Positions 1 to 5,601 of a stretch of DNA of 5,601 nt are shown piece after piece (position 1 is the stretch's first letter; the number at the start of each line of letters is the position of its first letter). Origin of the DNA: 13-2-20CM-68-14 sp036378475 (GTDB taxonomy: Bacteria > Actinomycetota > Thermoleophilia > Gaiellales > Gaiellaceae); contig DASUWJ010000102.1 in NCBI GenBank assembly GCA_036378475.1, positions 1-5,601 of the forward strand, written 5' to 3'. The position numbers and the translations under genes were made by a program. The notes beneath the pieces are model-generated. The model had not been told where the DNA came from. It ran no database searches and saw only the letters and a list, made by a program, of their open reading frames with translations.

Positions 1-169
1 CGAGCGTGTAGAGCAGCGTGTCGAGGTCGGGCGAGACGTGCAGTCCACTCACTTCGAGGTCGTCGCCGACGTTTGCGACCACGGTCACATCGGCGGGGTC
101 GACGAATTCCGTCAGGGCTTGCACGAAGCGGGCGCCGCCGACGCCGCCGGCGAGGACCGCCAGCTTCAT
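1..169 (-). CDS. cofD: CofD/FbiA, 2-phospho-L-lactate (or PEP-derived) transferase of F420 synthesis, 3' part beyond window
   Basis: Only the first 56 codons are present; the reading frame runs off the left edge of the window. In the family, the enzyme transfers a phospholactyl or enolpyruvyl-phosphate group from the GDP-activated donor made by CofC to the deazaflavin Fo, giving F420-0 or dehydro-F420-0 in the cytoplasm. The visible N-terminus begins MKLAVLAGGVGGARF, with the glycine-rich nucleotide-binding loop GGVGGA at residues 8-13, and continues with NVGDDLEVSGLHVSPDLDT at residues 33-51, the hallmark CofD segment. The ATG at 169 overlaps the cofC stop as ATGA, and no clear Shine-Dalgarno sequence precedes it, which suggests translational coupling to cofC. 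Family identity is strong despite the truncation. Which donor is used (phospholactate or PEP) cannot be read from this fragment; PEP is the known choice in mycobacteria. Confidence 0.93.
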   Translation of the reverse strand, partial: MKLAVLAGGVGGARFVQALTEFVDPADVTVVANVGDDLEVSGLHVSPDLDTLLYTL

Positions 170-744
170 CGGGCCGCTGTTCGGAGTGCCTCGAGCGCCG
201 CGGCCGTCTGGCGCCCGAGGCTCGCTTCCAGGCCCTCGAGGTCGGCGAGCGTGTCGACATCAGCGGCGAGATTCGGGAGCTCGACCCGGCGTGAGGGCCC
301 GAGCGCCAGGAACCGCTCCGCGCTGCCCGGCCCATAGAGCGGCGAAAAGAGCGCCGGGGCCGAGAGGGCGAGCGCGTTCGTCGTCCCGTCCGCGGCCGGC
401 GCCACCGCCAGGCCCGCCGGCGGGATCGAGCCGAGCAGGACGAGCAGGTCGCGGGGCGTCACCGCAGGCAGGTCGGCGTTGAGGACGAGGATCGGCGAAT
501 CGACTGCCTCCGAGAGCGCCGCTTCAACCGCGGCCCCCTGGCCTCGGCCGGGGTCGGCAACCGTCTCGACCGGGAGCTCCAGCGCCTCGGGGGTGACGAC
601 GAGCGTCCTGCCGAGCTCGAGAGCCGCGGCGGCGACGTCTGCGAGCATCGCGTAGGCGAGTGGGCGTCGAAGCTCGCCGGGCAGGCGCCGCTTCCCCTCC
701 CGGCCGCGGAACGGAATCACGATCGTCGGCACGGGCAAAGACAC
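166..744 (-). CDS. cofC: CofC/FbiD, 2-phospho-L-lactate (or PEP) guanylyltransferase
   Basis: A 192-residue protein of the MobA-like nucleotidyltransferase fold, near the usual CofC length of about 200. The family condenses GTP with 2-phospholactate, or PEP in mycobacteria, to make the GDP-activated donor used by CofD; the adjacent cofD is the expected partner. Visible motifs in order: an N-terminal strand and loop VPTIVIPFRGREGKRRL (residues 5-21) with the K-x-RL nucleotide-binding pattern; VLNADLP (87-93) with the metal-binding Asp; DGTTNAL (119-125); YGPGSAERF (137-145); and DVDTLADL (162-169). The Leu-Asn pair expected in the family after the ADP-like segment is not recognisable; residues 64-73 read DPGRGQGAAV there. 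The start used is GTG at 744. No Shine-Dalgarno sequence is seen before it, and GTG at 732, twelve bases downstream, is a credible alternative that would begin VPTIVIPF. The stop is in ATGA overlap with cofD. Confidence 0.9.
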   Translation of the reverse strand: MSLPVPTIVIPFRGREGKRRLPGELRRPLAYAMLADVAAAALELGRTLVVTPEALELPVETVADPGRGQGAAVEAALSEAVDSPILVLNADLPAVTPRDLLVLLGSIPPAGLAVAPAADGTTNALALSAPALFSPLYGPGSAERFLALGPSRRVELPNLAADVDTLADLEGLEASLGRQTAAALEALRTAAR

Positions 745-758
745 TATCGAGGTGGCTA
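730..758. promoter_or_regulatory. Compact divergent start region between cofC and polX
   Basis: The two genes point away from each other with about 13 bp between GTG 744 (minus) and ATG 758 (plus). On the minus strand TAGTGT (746-741) fits the actinobacterial TANNNT -10 pattern and lies 8 nt before GTG 732, a spacing that would suit a leaderless cofC transcript starting there. On the plus strand CACTAT (742-747) is a weak -10 candidate, and GAGG at 749-752 sits 5 nt before ATG 758 as a Shine-Dalgarno sequence. No convincing -35 boxes were found. Both promoters must overlap each other and probably the opposing coding sequences. The assignments are pattern matches only. Confidence 0.3.
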
Positions 759-2389
759 TGGCTGAGAACGCAGCCCTCGCAGACAGGCTGGATGCCTTTG
801 CGGCGCTGCTCGAGCTGGCAGATGCCCAGTACCACGCCGTTCGGGCCTACCGGCGGGCCGCCGAGGTGATTCGCTCCACACCGGCACCTGTAACGGAACT
901 CGTCCGCGCGGGCCGGGCGCGGGAGCTGCGCGGGATCGGGCCAGGGATCGAGGCCCGACTCCGCGAGCTCGTGGAGACGGGTCAAATCGCCGAGCTCGCG
1001 GAGCTCGAGCGCCAGCTCGCACCCGAGCTGATCGGTCTTGGCCGGCTGCTTGGAATCGGGGCGAAACGAGGGGTCGAGGTCGGCCGGGCGCTCGGGATCT
1101 CGACGCTGGAGGAATTCCGGCTCGCCGCGGCGGCAGGGCGGCTGCAGGAGGTACCCGGCATCGGGCCCCAGACGGAGCGGAAGCTCGTCGAGGCACTCCG
1201 CGCCGCCGAGCGGCCCCGGCCCCCGCGCGGGCTCCTCCTCAACCGTGCCTGGGCCCTGTCCGAGGCGATCGCGGATGCCTTCGGGGCCGAGGTCGCCGGC
1301 GACCCACGGCGTTTCAAGGACTCCTCGGAGCGGCTCGCCCTGGTCGCCTGCGCGGACGGGCCCAAGCCTCTGCTCGACCGATTCGAGCGCCTGCCGCAGA
1401 TCGTGACCCTGCTCGAGCGCCGGGACGACCGGGCGACGGGCGTCACGGTCGAGGGGATCCCGGTCGAGCTCGTCGTCTCGCCTCGGGCGCGCTTCGGAAC
1501 GGCGCTCGTGCGGGCCACGGGCTCGGAGGCGTACGTCGCGGCGCTGGAGCCGCTCCCGGAGGCCAGCGACGAGGAGGCGGTCTTCGGCGCGCTCGGGATC
1601 CCCTTCTGCCCCCCGGAGCTGCGGGAGCAGCCCTTCCAAGGCGAGCCGCCGCCGCTCGTCTCGCTCGGGGAGATCCGCGGCGATCTGCACTGCCACACGA
1701 CGTGGTCCGACGGCCGCGAGAGCGTCTTTGAGATGGGGCTCGCCGCCCGTGAGCTCGGCTACGAGTACCTGGCGATCTGCGACCACACCCCGGCAGTCGG
1801 GGCGGTACCCGGCCTCGGCGCCGACGACGTGCGGCGGCAGGCCGAAGAGATCGCCGCGGTGAACGAGCGGCTGGCGCCGTTTCGGCTGCTTGCCGGGATC
1901 GAGTGCGACATCCTGGCAAACGGGGAGCTCGACCTACCCAACGACGTGCTCGCCGAGCTCGACTGGGTGCAGGCGAGCATCCACGGCGGCCAGCGCGGGG
2001 CGCGCGCGCAGCTGACCGCGCGCTCGCTGGCCGGGCTCGAGAACCCGTACGTCTCCGCGCTCAGCCATCCGACCGGCCGCTACATCGGCCGCCGGCCGCC
2101 GAACGCGGTCGACATCGAAGCCGTCCTCGAGGCGGCGAAGGCGAACGGGAAGGCGGTCGAGATCAACGGCCTGCCCGACCGCCTCGACCTGCGTGACGAA
2201 CACGTCCGGCTGGCGGTCGAGGCGGGCGTGCCGGTCGTTTGCTCCACCGATGCCCACTCGCTGCGCGGCCTCGCCAACATGCGAAACGCGGTCGCAACGG
2301 CTCGGCGCGGCTGGGCCACGGCGCTCGACGTGCTCAATACGCGTCCGCTCGCAGACATTCTCGCGCTGCGAGAGAGAGGGGCGCCCTGA
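758..2389 (+). CDS. polX: PolX-family protein: degenerate polymerase domain fused to intact PHP 3'-5' exonuclease domain
   Basis: A 543-residue protein, slightly shorter than the usual ~570 of bacterial PolX, a DNA repair (gap-filling and end-trimming) family. Start: ATG 758 is preferred because GAGG lies 5 nt upstream; GTG 752 in the same frame would add two residues. Domain order: a helical 8-kDa-like region with helix-hairpin-helix loops GIGP (59-62), GIGAK (99-103) and GIGP (134-137); a Pol X palm (about 165-260); a short linker; and a PHP domain from about residue 306 to the end. The PHP metal ligands are all present: H311 and H313 (LHCH), D318, H343 (CDHT), E382 (GIECD), H409 (SIHGG), H437 (LSHP), D498 and H500 (STDAH). 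The polymerase site is not intact: the GS-x-RR loop reads GDPRR (181-185), the D-x-D pair reads R192-L-A194, and the third Asp is E237 (VEL). About 20-30 residues of the thumb are missing after TGSEAYVAAL (254-263). It therefore probably acts as a nuclease or DNA-binding protein, not a polymerase. Confidence 0.9.
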   Translation: MAENAALADRLDAFAALLELADAQYHAVRAYRRAAEVIRSTPAPVTELVRAGRARELRGIGPGIEARLRELVETGQIAELAELERQLAPELIGLGRLLGIGAKRGVEVGRALGISTLEEFRLAAAAGRLQEVPGIGPQTERKLVEALRAAERPRPPRGLLLNRAWALSEAIADAFGAEVAGDPRRFKDSSERLALVACADGPKPLLDRFERLPQIVTLLERRDDRATGVTVEGIPVELVVSPRARFGTALVRATGSEAYVAALEPLPEASDEEAVFGALGIPFCPPELREQPFQGEPPPLVSLGEIRGDLHCHTTWSDGRESVFEMGLAARELGYEYLAICDHTPAVGAVPGLGADDVRRQAEEIAAVNERLAPFRLLAGIECDILANGELDLPNDVLAELDWVQASIHGGQRGARAQLTARSLAGLENPYVSALSHPTGRYIGRRPPNAVDIEAVLEAAKANGKAVEINGLPDRLDLRDEHVRLAVEAGVPVVCSTDAHSLRGLANMRNAVATARRGWATALDVLNTRPLADILALRERGAP

Positions 2390-2404
2390 GCGAGGCTGCG
2401 GCGG

Positions 2405-2683
2405 TTACGAGCGCGGGCCGCCCGGGCCGCTCGTCGTCCACTCGCGCAGATCGAACCAGTGCGTCTCCTTGAGCGCCGCGGCGACCTTCGGGTCCGTGTG
2501 CTGCGCGTAGAAGACATGCCGCTCGAGGTCGCAGCAGATCGCCACCGCCTCGAGCGGGATGTCGGGCAGGTTCATCAGCGCCTCCGCCGGCAGCTGGGCC
2601 TCGGCGACCGTGTAGTGCATGAACTGCAGTTCTGGCGCCAGCTCCATCAGGATGGGCCAATCGGGACAGCTGCGCGAGCTCAT
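2405..2683 (-). CDS. Conserved-looking small protein of unknown function with Cys/His residues
   Basis: A 92-residue soluble protein with no signal peptide or membrane segment; the function is not recognised. The composition looks like a real gene: it opens with SCPDWPILMELAPELQF and contains HYTVAEAQLP (23-32), a Cys pair in AICCDLERHVF (48-58), and THWFDLREW (74-82). Three Cys (6, 50, 51) and four His (23, 56, 62, 75) could make a metal or cofactor site, but that is inference. The ATG at 2683 overlaps the stop of the upstream ABC ATPase gene as ATGA, which favours both this start and expression as the last gene of the heme/ABC operon. A GGAGG lies at 2701-2697, 13 nt from the start, longer than the usual spacing. 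The TAA stop is 15 bp from the convergent polX stop. The C-terminal tail (GPGGPRS) is probably disordered. Confidence 0.8.
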   Translation of the reverse strand: MSSRSCPDWPILMELAPELQFMHYTVAEAQLPAEALMNLPDIPLEAVAICCDLERHVFYAQHTDPKVAAALKETHWFDLREWTTSGPGGPRS

Positions 2684-3900
2684 GGTGCCCGGACTGCCTC
2701 CCGTGGGCCCGCCAGCGACCAGTCGCCGTCGAAGCGAAACCAGCCGCGCGTGTCCTCGTCGGCCGGATAGACCGTGAACTCGGCCGCGGGATCGAGGCGG
2801 TGGTACTGGCGCAAGGAGCTCGGATCGGCGAGGCCGACGCTGAGGCGAAAGAGGCCCTTCAGGAAGGGCAGCCGGGGTACCTCGAAGAGCACCTCGGCCT
2901 CGCGGCTACCGGCATCCCAGCCGAGCTGGCGGGCATCGATCTCGTTCGCGCCGAGCAGGCCGCCGCTCGCGTCCCGAAATTCGACCCCGATCCGCGGTGG
3001 CTCGACCTCCCGCTCGACGGCAACCGTCAGCCGGACGGCGAGCGGAGCACCGGAGAGAAACTCGCGCCGCTCGATCCCGTCCGGTCCCTCGAGCGAGACC
3101 CGGACGACATGGGCATCGCCTGTTCCCCACTCGCGCAGGCCAACCCCCCGCTCGGCGGGACTTTCCTCCATCGCGAGCAGACGCTGGTACTCCGCGACGA
3201 CGTCCTTCGTGACGCCGTCCCGGGCGACGCGACCCTGCTGGAGCAAGATCGCCCGCTCGCAGAGACGTTCGACCGCGGGCGCCGAGTGGGAGACGAAGAC
3301 GAGCGTCTTGCCCGAGTCGCGGAGCTCGAAGATCTTGCCGAAGCACTTGCGCTGAAACGCCTCGTCCCCGACGGCGAACACCTCGTCGAGCAGCAGGATG
3401 TCGGGATCGAGGTGGGTCGCGACCGAGAAGCCGAGTCGCATGTACATCCCGGCCGAGTACGTCCTGACCGGCAGGTCGATGAAGCGCTCGAGCTCGGCGA
3501 AGGCGACGATCTCGTCCATTCGCTCTTTGATGTAGCGGCGCTTGAGCCCGTGGATCGCGCCGTTCATGAACACGTTCTCGCGGCCGGTGAAGTCGGGATG
3601 GAACCCCGCCCCGAGCTCGAGCAGGGAACCGACCGAGCCGCCCACTTGCAGCCGGCCCGCGGTCGGCTTGAAGATGCCCGCGATCAGGCGAAGCAGCGTC
3701 GTCTTGCCCGATCCGTTTCGGCCGACGAGGCCGACTGCCTCACCGGTAGCGATCTCGAACGACAGCCCGCGCAGGGCCCAGATCTCCTCCTGGCGGAGCA
3801 CTCGGCGCCGAACGATCGCCTCCTTGAGGGTGAGCTGGCGCTCGGACTGCACGCGGAACCGCCGGCTGACCGAGTCGGCCGAAATGGCACCAGGCTTCAC
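2680..3900 (-). CDS. Wzt/TagH-type ABC transporter ATP-binding protein with C-terminal Wzt-like domain (polysaccharide export)
   Basis: A 406-residue ATPase of the family that powers ABC-2 export of O-antigen, teichoic acid and similar glycans across the cytoplasmic membrane. Motifs: Walker A GRNGSGKTT (60-68); LLELGAGFHPDFTGREN (93-109), typical of this family in place of an ordinary Q-loop; signature YSAGM (148-152); Walker B ILLLDE (168-173) followed by VFAVGDEAFQRKC; and H-switch FVSHS (202-206). Residues about 262-380 form a beta-rich segment (PLAVRLTVAVER, IGVEFRDASGGLLGANE) like the Wzt C-terminal substrate-recognition domain. The start is GTG 3900, whose GTGA overlaps the hemH stop; an in-frame extension upstream to 4152 lies wholly inside hemH and lacks family similarity. 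No Shine-Dalgarno sequence is visible, consistent with coupling. The partner permease (Wzm/TagG) is not next to it, which is unusual. The exported substrate cannot be told from sequence. Confidence 0.9.
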   Translation of the reverse strand: MKPGAISADSVSRRFRVQSERQLTLKEAIVRRRVLRQEEIWALRGLSFEIATGEAVGLVGRNGSGKTTLLRLIAGIFKPTAGRLQVGGSVGSLLELGAGFHPDFTGRENVFMNGAIHGLKRRYIKERMDEIVAFAELERFIDLPVRTYSAGMYMRLGFSVATHLDPDILLLDEVFAVGDEAFQRKCFGKIFELRDSGKTLVFVSHSAPAVERLCERAILLQQGRVARDGVTKDVVAEYQRLLAMEESPAERGVGLREWGTGDAHVVRVSLEGPDGIERREFLSGAPLAVRLTVAVEREVEPPRIGVEFRDASGGLLGANEIDARQLGWDAGSREAEVLFEVPRLPFLKGLFRLSVGLADPSSLRQYHRLDPAAEFTVYPADEDTRGWFRFDGDWSLAGPREAVRAP

Positions 3901-4772
3901 GCGTTCGAGGGTACCCGGAGCCGCTCGCGAACCAAGCCGGCAAGGACGCGCACGAAGGCGGGATCGTCGTTCAGCGACTCGATGCGATCGAATTGCAGCC
4001 CGAGCGCCGCCGCCCGTTCCCGTGCCTCGACATCGAGGTCCCAGAGGATCTCCAGGTGATCCGACACGAATCCAACCGGACAGGCCAGCACCGCTTGCAC
4101 ACCCTTCGCCGACAGCGCGCCGAGCTCCTGCAGGATGTCGGGACCAAGCCACGGCTCCCCCGTTGCGCTCGCGCTCTGAAACGCGAACGACCAGCGCGAG
4201 AGCCCGGCGCGCTTCGCGACGAGGGAAGCGGTCTCCCGCACCTGCTCGGGGTAGGGGTCGCCCTCCCGGAGAATCCGCTCCGGCAACGAGTGCGCCGTGA
4301 AGACCACGTGGCCCGGAAAGCCGCGGACTCGCTCAGCCAGCACCTCCACGAACGGCGGCTCGTCATGCCAGCTCTCGACGAAGACGAGCTCGGCGCGCCC
4401 CCGCAGCGCCCGCTCAAGCCGCTCTCGGTAGCCGGCGATCGACAGGCGCGAGTACTGCGGCGCCAGGACGAGACCGGCGACGGTCCCGGCGCCCGTCCCG
4501 AGCGCGGCCTCGACCGCATCGGCAATCCTCGGACGCCAGTGCTTCATGCCCACGAAGACCGGCAGGCCGAGCTCGAGCTCCAGGCTCGAGCGCTGCCGCT
4601 CCGTGATCTCCTCAAGCGGCGAGCGGCCGCCGATTCGCCGGTAGCGCTCGGACAGCTCCTCGACCGCCGCCTCCGAGACCGGACGCCCTTGGCGGATGTC
4701 GGCGAGGTAGGCGGGAACGTCCTCCGCCGCCGAGGGGCTTCCGTAGGCCATCAGAATCACGGCCGCGCTCAT
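3897..4772 (-). CDS. hemH: Ferrochelatase (probably coproporphyrin III ferrochelatase, CpfC type)
   Basis: A 291-residue soluble ferrochelatase, close to the 310-residue Bacillus-type enzymes. The family inserts Fe2+ into a porphyrin; in Gram-positive bacteria and actinobacteria the substrate is usually coproporphyrin III. Visible features: VILMAYGSP (5-13), with Tyr10 at the position of the conserved N-terminal Tyr; the SERYRRIGGRSPLEEIT segment (41-57); LVLAPQYSRLSIAGY (101-115); the catalytic His161 in FTAHSLPERI (158-167); and Glu241 in PVGFVSDHLEILWDLD (232-247). Only one Cys (231) is present, so the four-Cys [2Fe-2S] site known from some actinobacterial ferrochelatases is absent. The start is ATG 4772, with AGGG about 7 nt upstream and an ATGA overlap with the hemE stop. 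In-frame codons upstream to 4934 lie inside hemE and look like shadow coding. The stop overlaps the GTG of the ABC ATPase gene. Confidence 0.95.
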   Translation of the reverse strand: MSAAVILMAYGSPSAAEDVPAYLADIRQGRPVSEAAVEELSERYRRIGGRSPLEEITERQRSSLELELGLPVFVGMKHWRPRIADAVEAALGTGAGTVAGLVLAPQYSRLSIAGYRERLERALRGRAELVFVESWHDEPPFVEVLAERVRGFPGHVVFTAHSLPERILREGDPYPEQVRETASLVAKRAGLSRWSFAFQSASATGEPWLGPDILQELGALSAKGVQAVLACPVGFVSDHLEILWDLDVEARERAAALGLQFDRIESLNDDPAFVRVLAGLVRERLRVPSNA

Positions 4773-5601
4773 GCGGCCACCCTGGCGCTGCGCTCGTGGA
4801 CGAGCCGGACCAGGCGGCCGAGCTCGTCCGGATCGGTTTCCGGCAGCACTCCGTGCCCGAGGTTGAAGATGTGGCCGGGTCGCCCGGCCGCCCGCCGCAG
4901 AACCTCCTCGGCCGCCCGCTCCACGCGCTCCCACGGCCCGAGCAGGAGGGCGCCGTCGAGGTTTCCCTGAATCCCGCGGTCGGCGCCGATCCGCTCCCAG
5001 GCGAGATCGAGCGGCAGGCGCCAGTCGACCCCGATCACGTCGCCCCCGGCCTTGGTTCGCTCCTCGAGCAGATGCGCGTCGCCAGTCGCGAAGTGGATCG
5101 TGGGCACGCCGGCCGCCTCCAGCACGCGCGCGGAATAGGAAGCGGCGAACTCGCGGTAGTCGTCGAGCGAGAGCGCCCCGGCCCAGGAGTCGAAGAGCTG
5201 GATCACGTCCGCCCCGGCGCGGGCCGAGGCGGCCACGTAGCGGGCGAAGGCCTGCGTCAGCTTCTCCTGCAGGGCATGCCAGACCTCCGGCGCGCCGTAC
5301 ATGCAGGCCTTCGTCCGCTTGAACTCGCGGCTCGGCCGACCTTCGATCAGGTAGCCCGCGACCGTGAACGGGCCCCCCGCGAAACCGATCACGGCCTGGT
5401 CGGGCCGAAGCGCGTCCCGGACGAGCCGGATCGCCTCCAGGACGAAGGGAACCGACTCCTCCGGCTCGGGGACGGACAGCCGCTTCACGTCCGCGAGCGA
5501 ACGGACGGGCGCGGCGATCACCGGGCCGACGTCGGGGACGAGCTCGACCTCGACGCCCATCCCGAGCACGGGGAGCATGATGTCCGCGAACATCACCGCC
5601 G
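4769..5601 (-). CDS. hemE: Uroporphyrinogen decarboxylase, N-terminus beyond window
   Basis: The C-terminal 277 or so residues of a roughly 340-350-residue cytoplasmic enzyme that removes four carboxyl groups from uroporphyrinogen III to give coproporphyrinogen III. The frame stays open to the right edge; the first in-frame GTG (5596) is an internal Val in AVMFADIMLP, so about 70 N-terminal residues, including the usual RQAGR motif, lie outside. Visible family motifs: FADIM with the catalytic Asp; GFAGGPFTVAGYLIEG, with the conserved Tyr; ADVIQLFDSWAG; and near the C-terminus HIFNLGHGVLPETDP, with the conserved His. The stop TGA overlaps the hemH start as ATGA. It is the first visible gene of the minus-strand operon; the promoter is outside the window. 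Identification is firm. Confidence 0.95.
   Translation of the reverse strand, partial: AVMFADIMLPVLGMGVEVELVPDVGPVIAAPVRSLADVKRLSVPEPEESVPFVLEAIRLVRDALRPDQAVIGFAGGPFTVAGYLIEGRPSREFKRTKACMYGAPEVWHALQEKLTQAFARYVAASARAGADVIQLFDSWAGALSLDDYREFAASYSARVLEAAGVPTIHFATGDAHLLEERTKAGGDVIGVDWRLPLDLAWERIGADRGIQGNLDGALLLGPWERVERAAEEVLRRAAGRPGHIFNLGHGVLPETDPDELGRLVRLVHERSARVAA

Noticed and set aside
996..1020. Repeated GAGCTCG-like units
   Set aside because: They come from frequent Glu-Leu codons (GAG CTC) in helical protein segments and recur throughout the window; they are not a spaced repeat array.
524..1786. Long open frame on the minus strand (420 codons) antisense to the polX gene and overlapping cofC
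   Set aside because: Its translation is Arg/Pro/Gly-rich low-complexity sequence without family motifs, while the opposite strand encodes a clear PolX. This is the usual shadow of high-GC coding.
2408..2433. GC-rich inverted repeat (CGAGC...GCTCG) near the convergent gene ends, a possible terminator
   Set aside because: The stem is only about 5 bp before a mismatch, lies inside the small ORF's last codons, and has no T-tract on either strand.
2800..4059. Plus-strand open frame of 419 codons opposite the ABC ATPase gene
   Set aside because: It mirrors the codon structure of the ATPase and has no recognisable domains; the minus strand carries complete Walker A, signature and Walker B motifs.
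3901..4152. N-terminal extension of the ABC ATPase frame into hemH
   Set aside because: The extra residues are low complexity and out of frame within the strongly conserved ferrochelatase C-terminus; the GTG at 3900 gives a normal N-terminus for the family.
4773..4934. N-terminal extension of the hemH frame into hemE
   Set aside because: The extension overlaps the conserved hemE C-terminus and lacks ferrochelatase similarity; ATG 4772 gives the standard VILMAYGSP start region.
3993..4970. Plus-strand open frame of 325 codons opposite hemH and the end of hemE
   Set aside because: Shadow of hemH; the translated sequence is unstructured and Arg-rich, and hemH motifs are complete on the other strand.

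Overview
The window is high-GC DNA, very densely coded, from a bacterium that makes both coenzyme F420 and heme. The F420 gene pair, the strong G/C bias at third codon positions and the hemE-hemH pair point to an actinobacterium, possibly of the Thermoleophilia (Gaiellales/Solirubrobacterales) type. The class-level placement is inference from style and gene content. No rRNA or other marker is present to settle it.

Layout: seven protein genes cover nearly everything, in three blocks. (1) Positions 1-744, minus strand: cofC followed by the first 56 codons of cofD, two consecutive steps of F420 assembly, joined by an ATGA stop/start overlap. (2) Positions 758-2389, plus strand: a PolX-family protein, divergent from cofC with only about 13 bp between the proposed starts. 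Its C-terminal PHP nuclease domain keeps all its metal ligands, but its polymerase domain has lost the catalytic aspartates and part of the thumb. (3) Positions 2405-5601, minus strand: hemE (5' end beyond the window), hemH, a Wzt/TagH-type polysaccharide-export ATPase, and a 92-residue Cys/His-containing protein of unknown function. All three junctions in this block are 4-nt stop/start overlaps, so it reads as one translationally coupled operon. Its 3' end converges on polX with a 15-bp gap.

How the genes work together: CofC makes the activated phospho-acid-GDP intermediate and CofD transfers it to the deazaflavin Fo, giving (dehydro)F420-0. HemE makes coproporphyrinogen III and HemH inserts iron; the oxidase that must act between them is not in the visible part. 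The ABC ATPase has no permease gene beside it, and its link to heme synthesis is unexplained. No tRNA, rRNA, CRISPR array, insertion sequence or phage-like gene was seen, and no non-coding stretch exceeds 20 bp.

The most interesting observations are the apparently polymerase-dead but nuclease-competent PolX, and the coupling of heme genes to an orphan polysaccharide-export ATPase plus an uncharacterised small protein. Nothing here looks like a whole new defence or mobile system.
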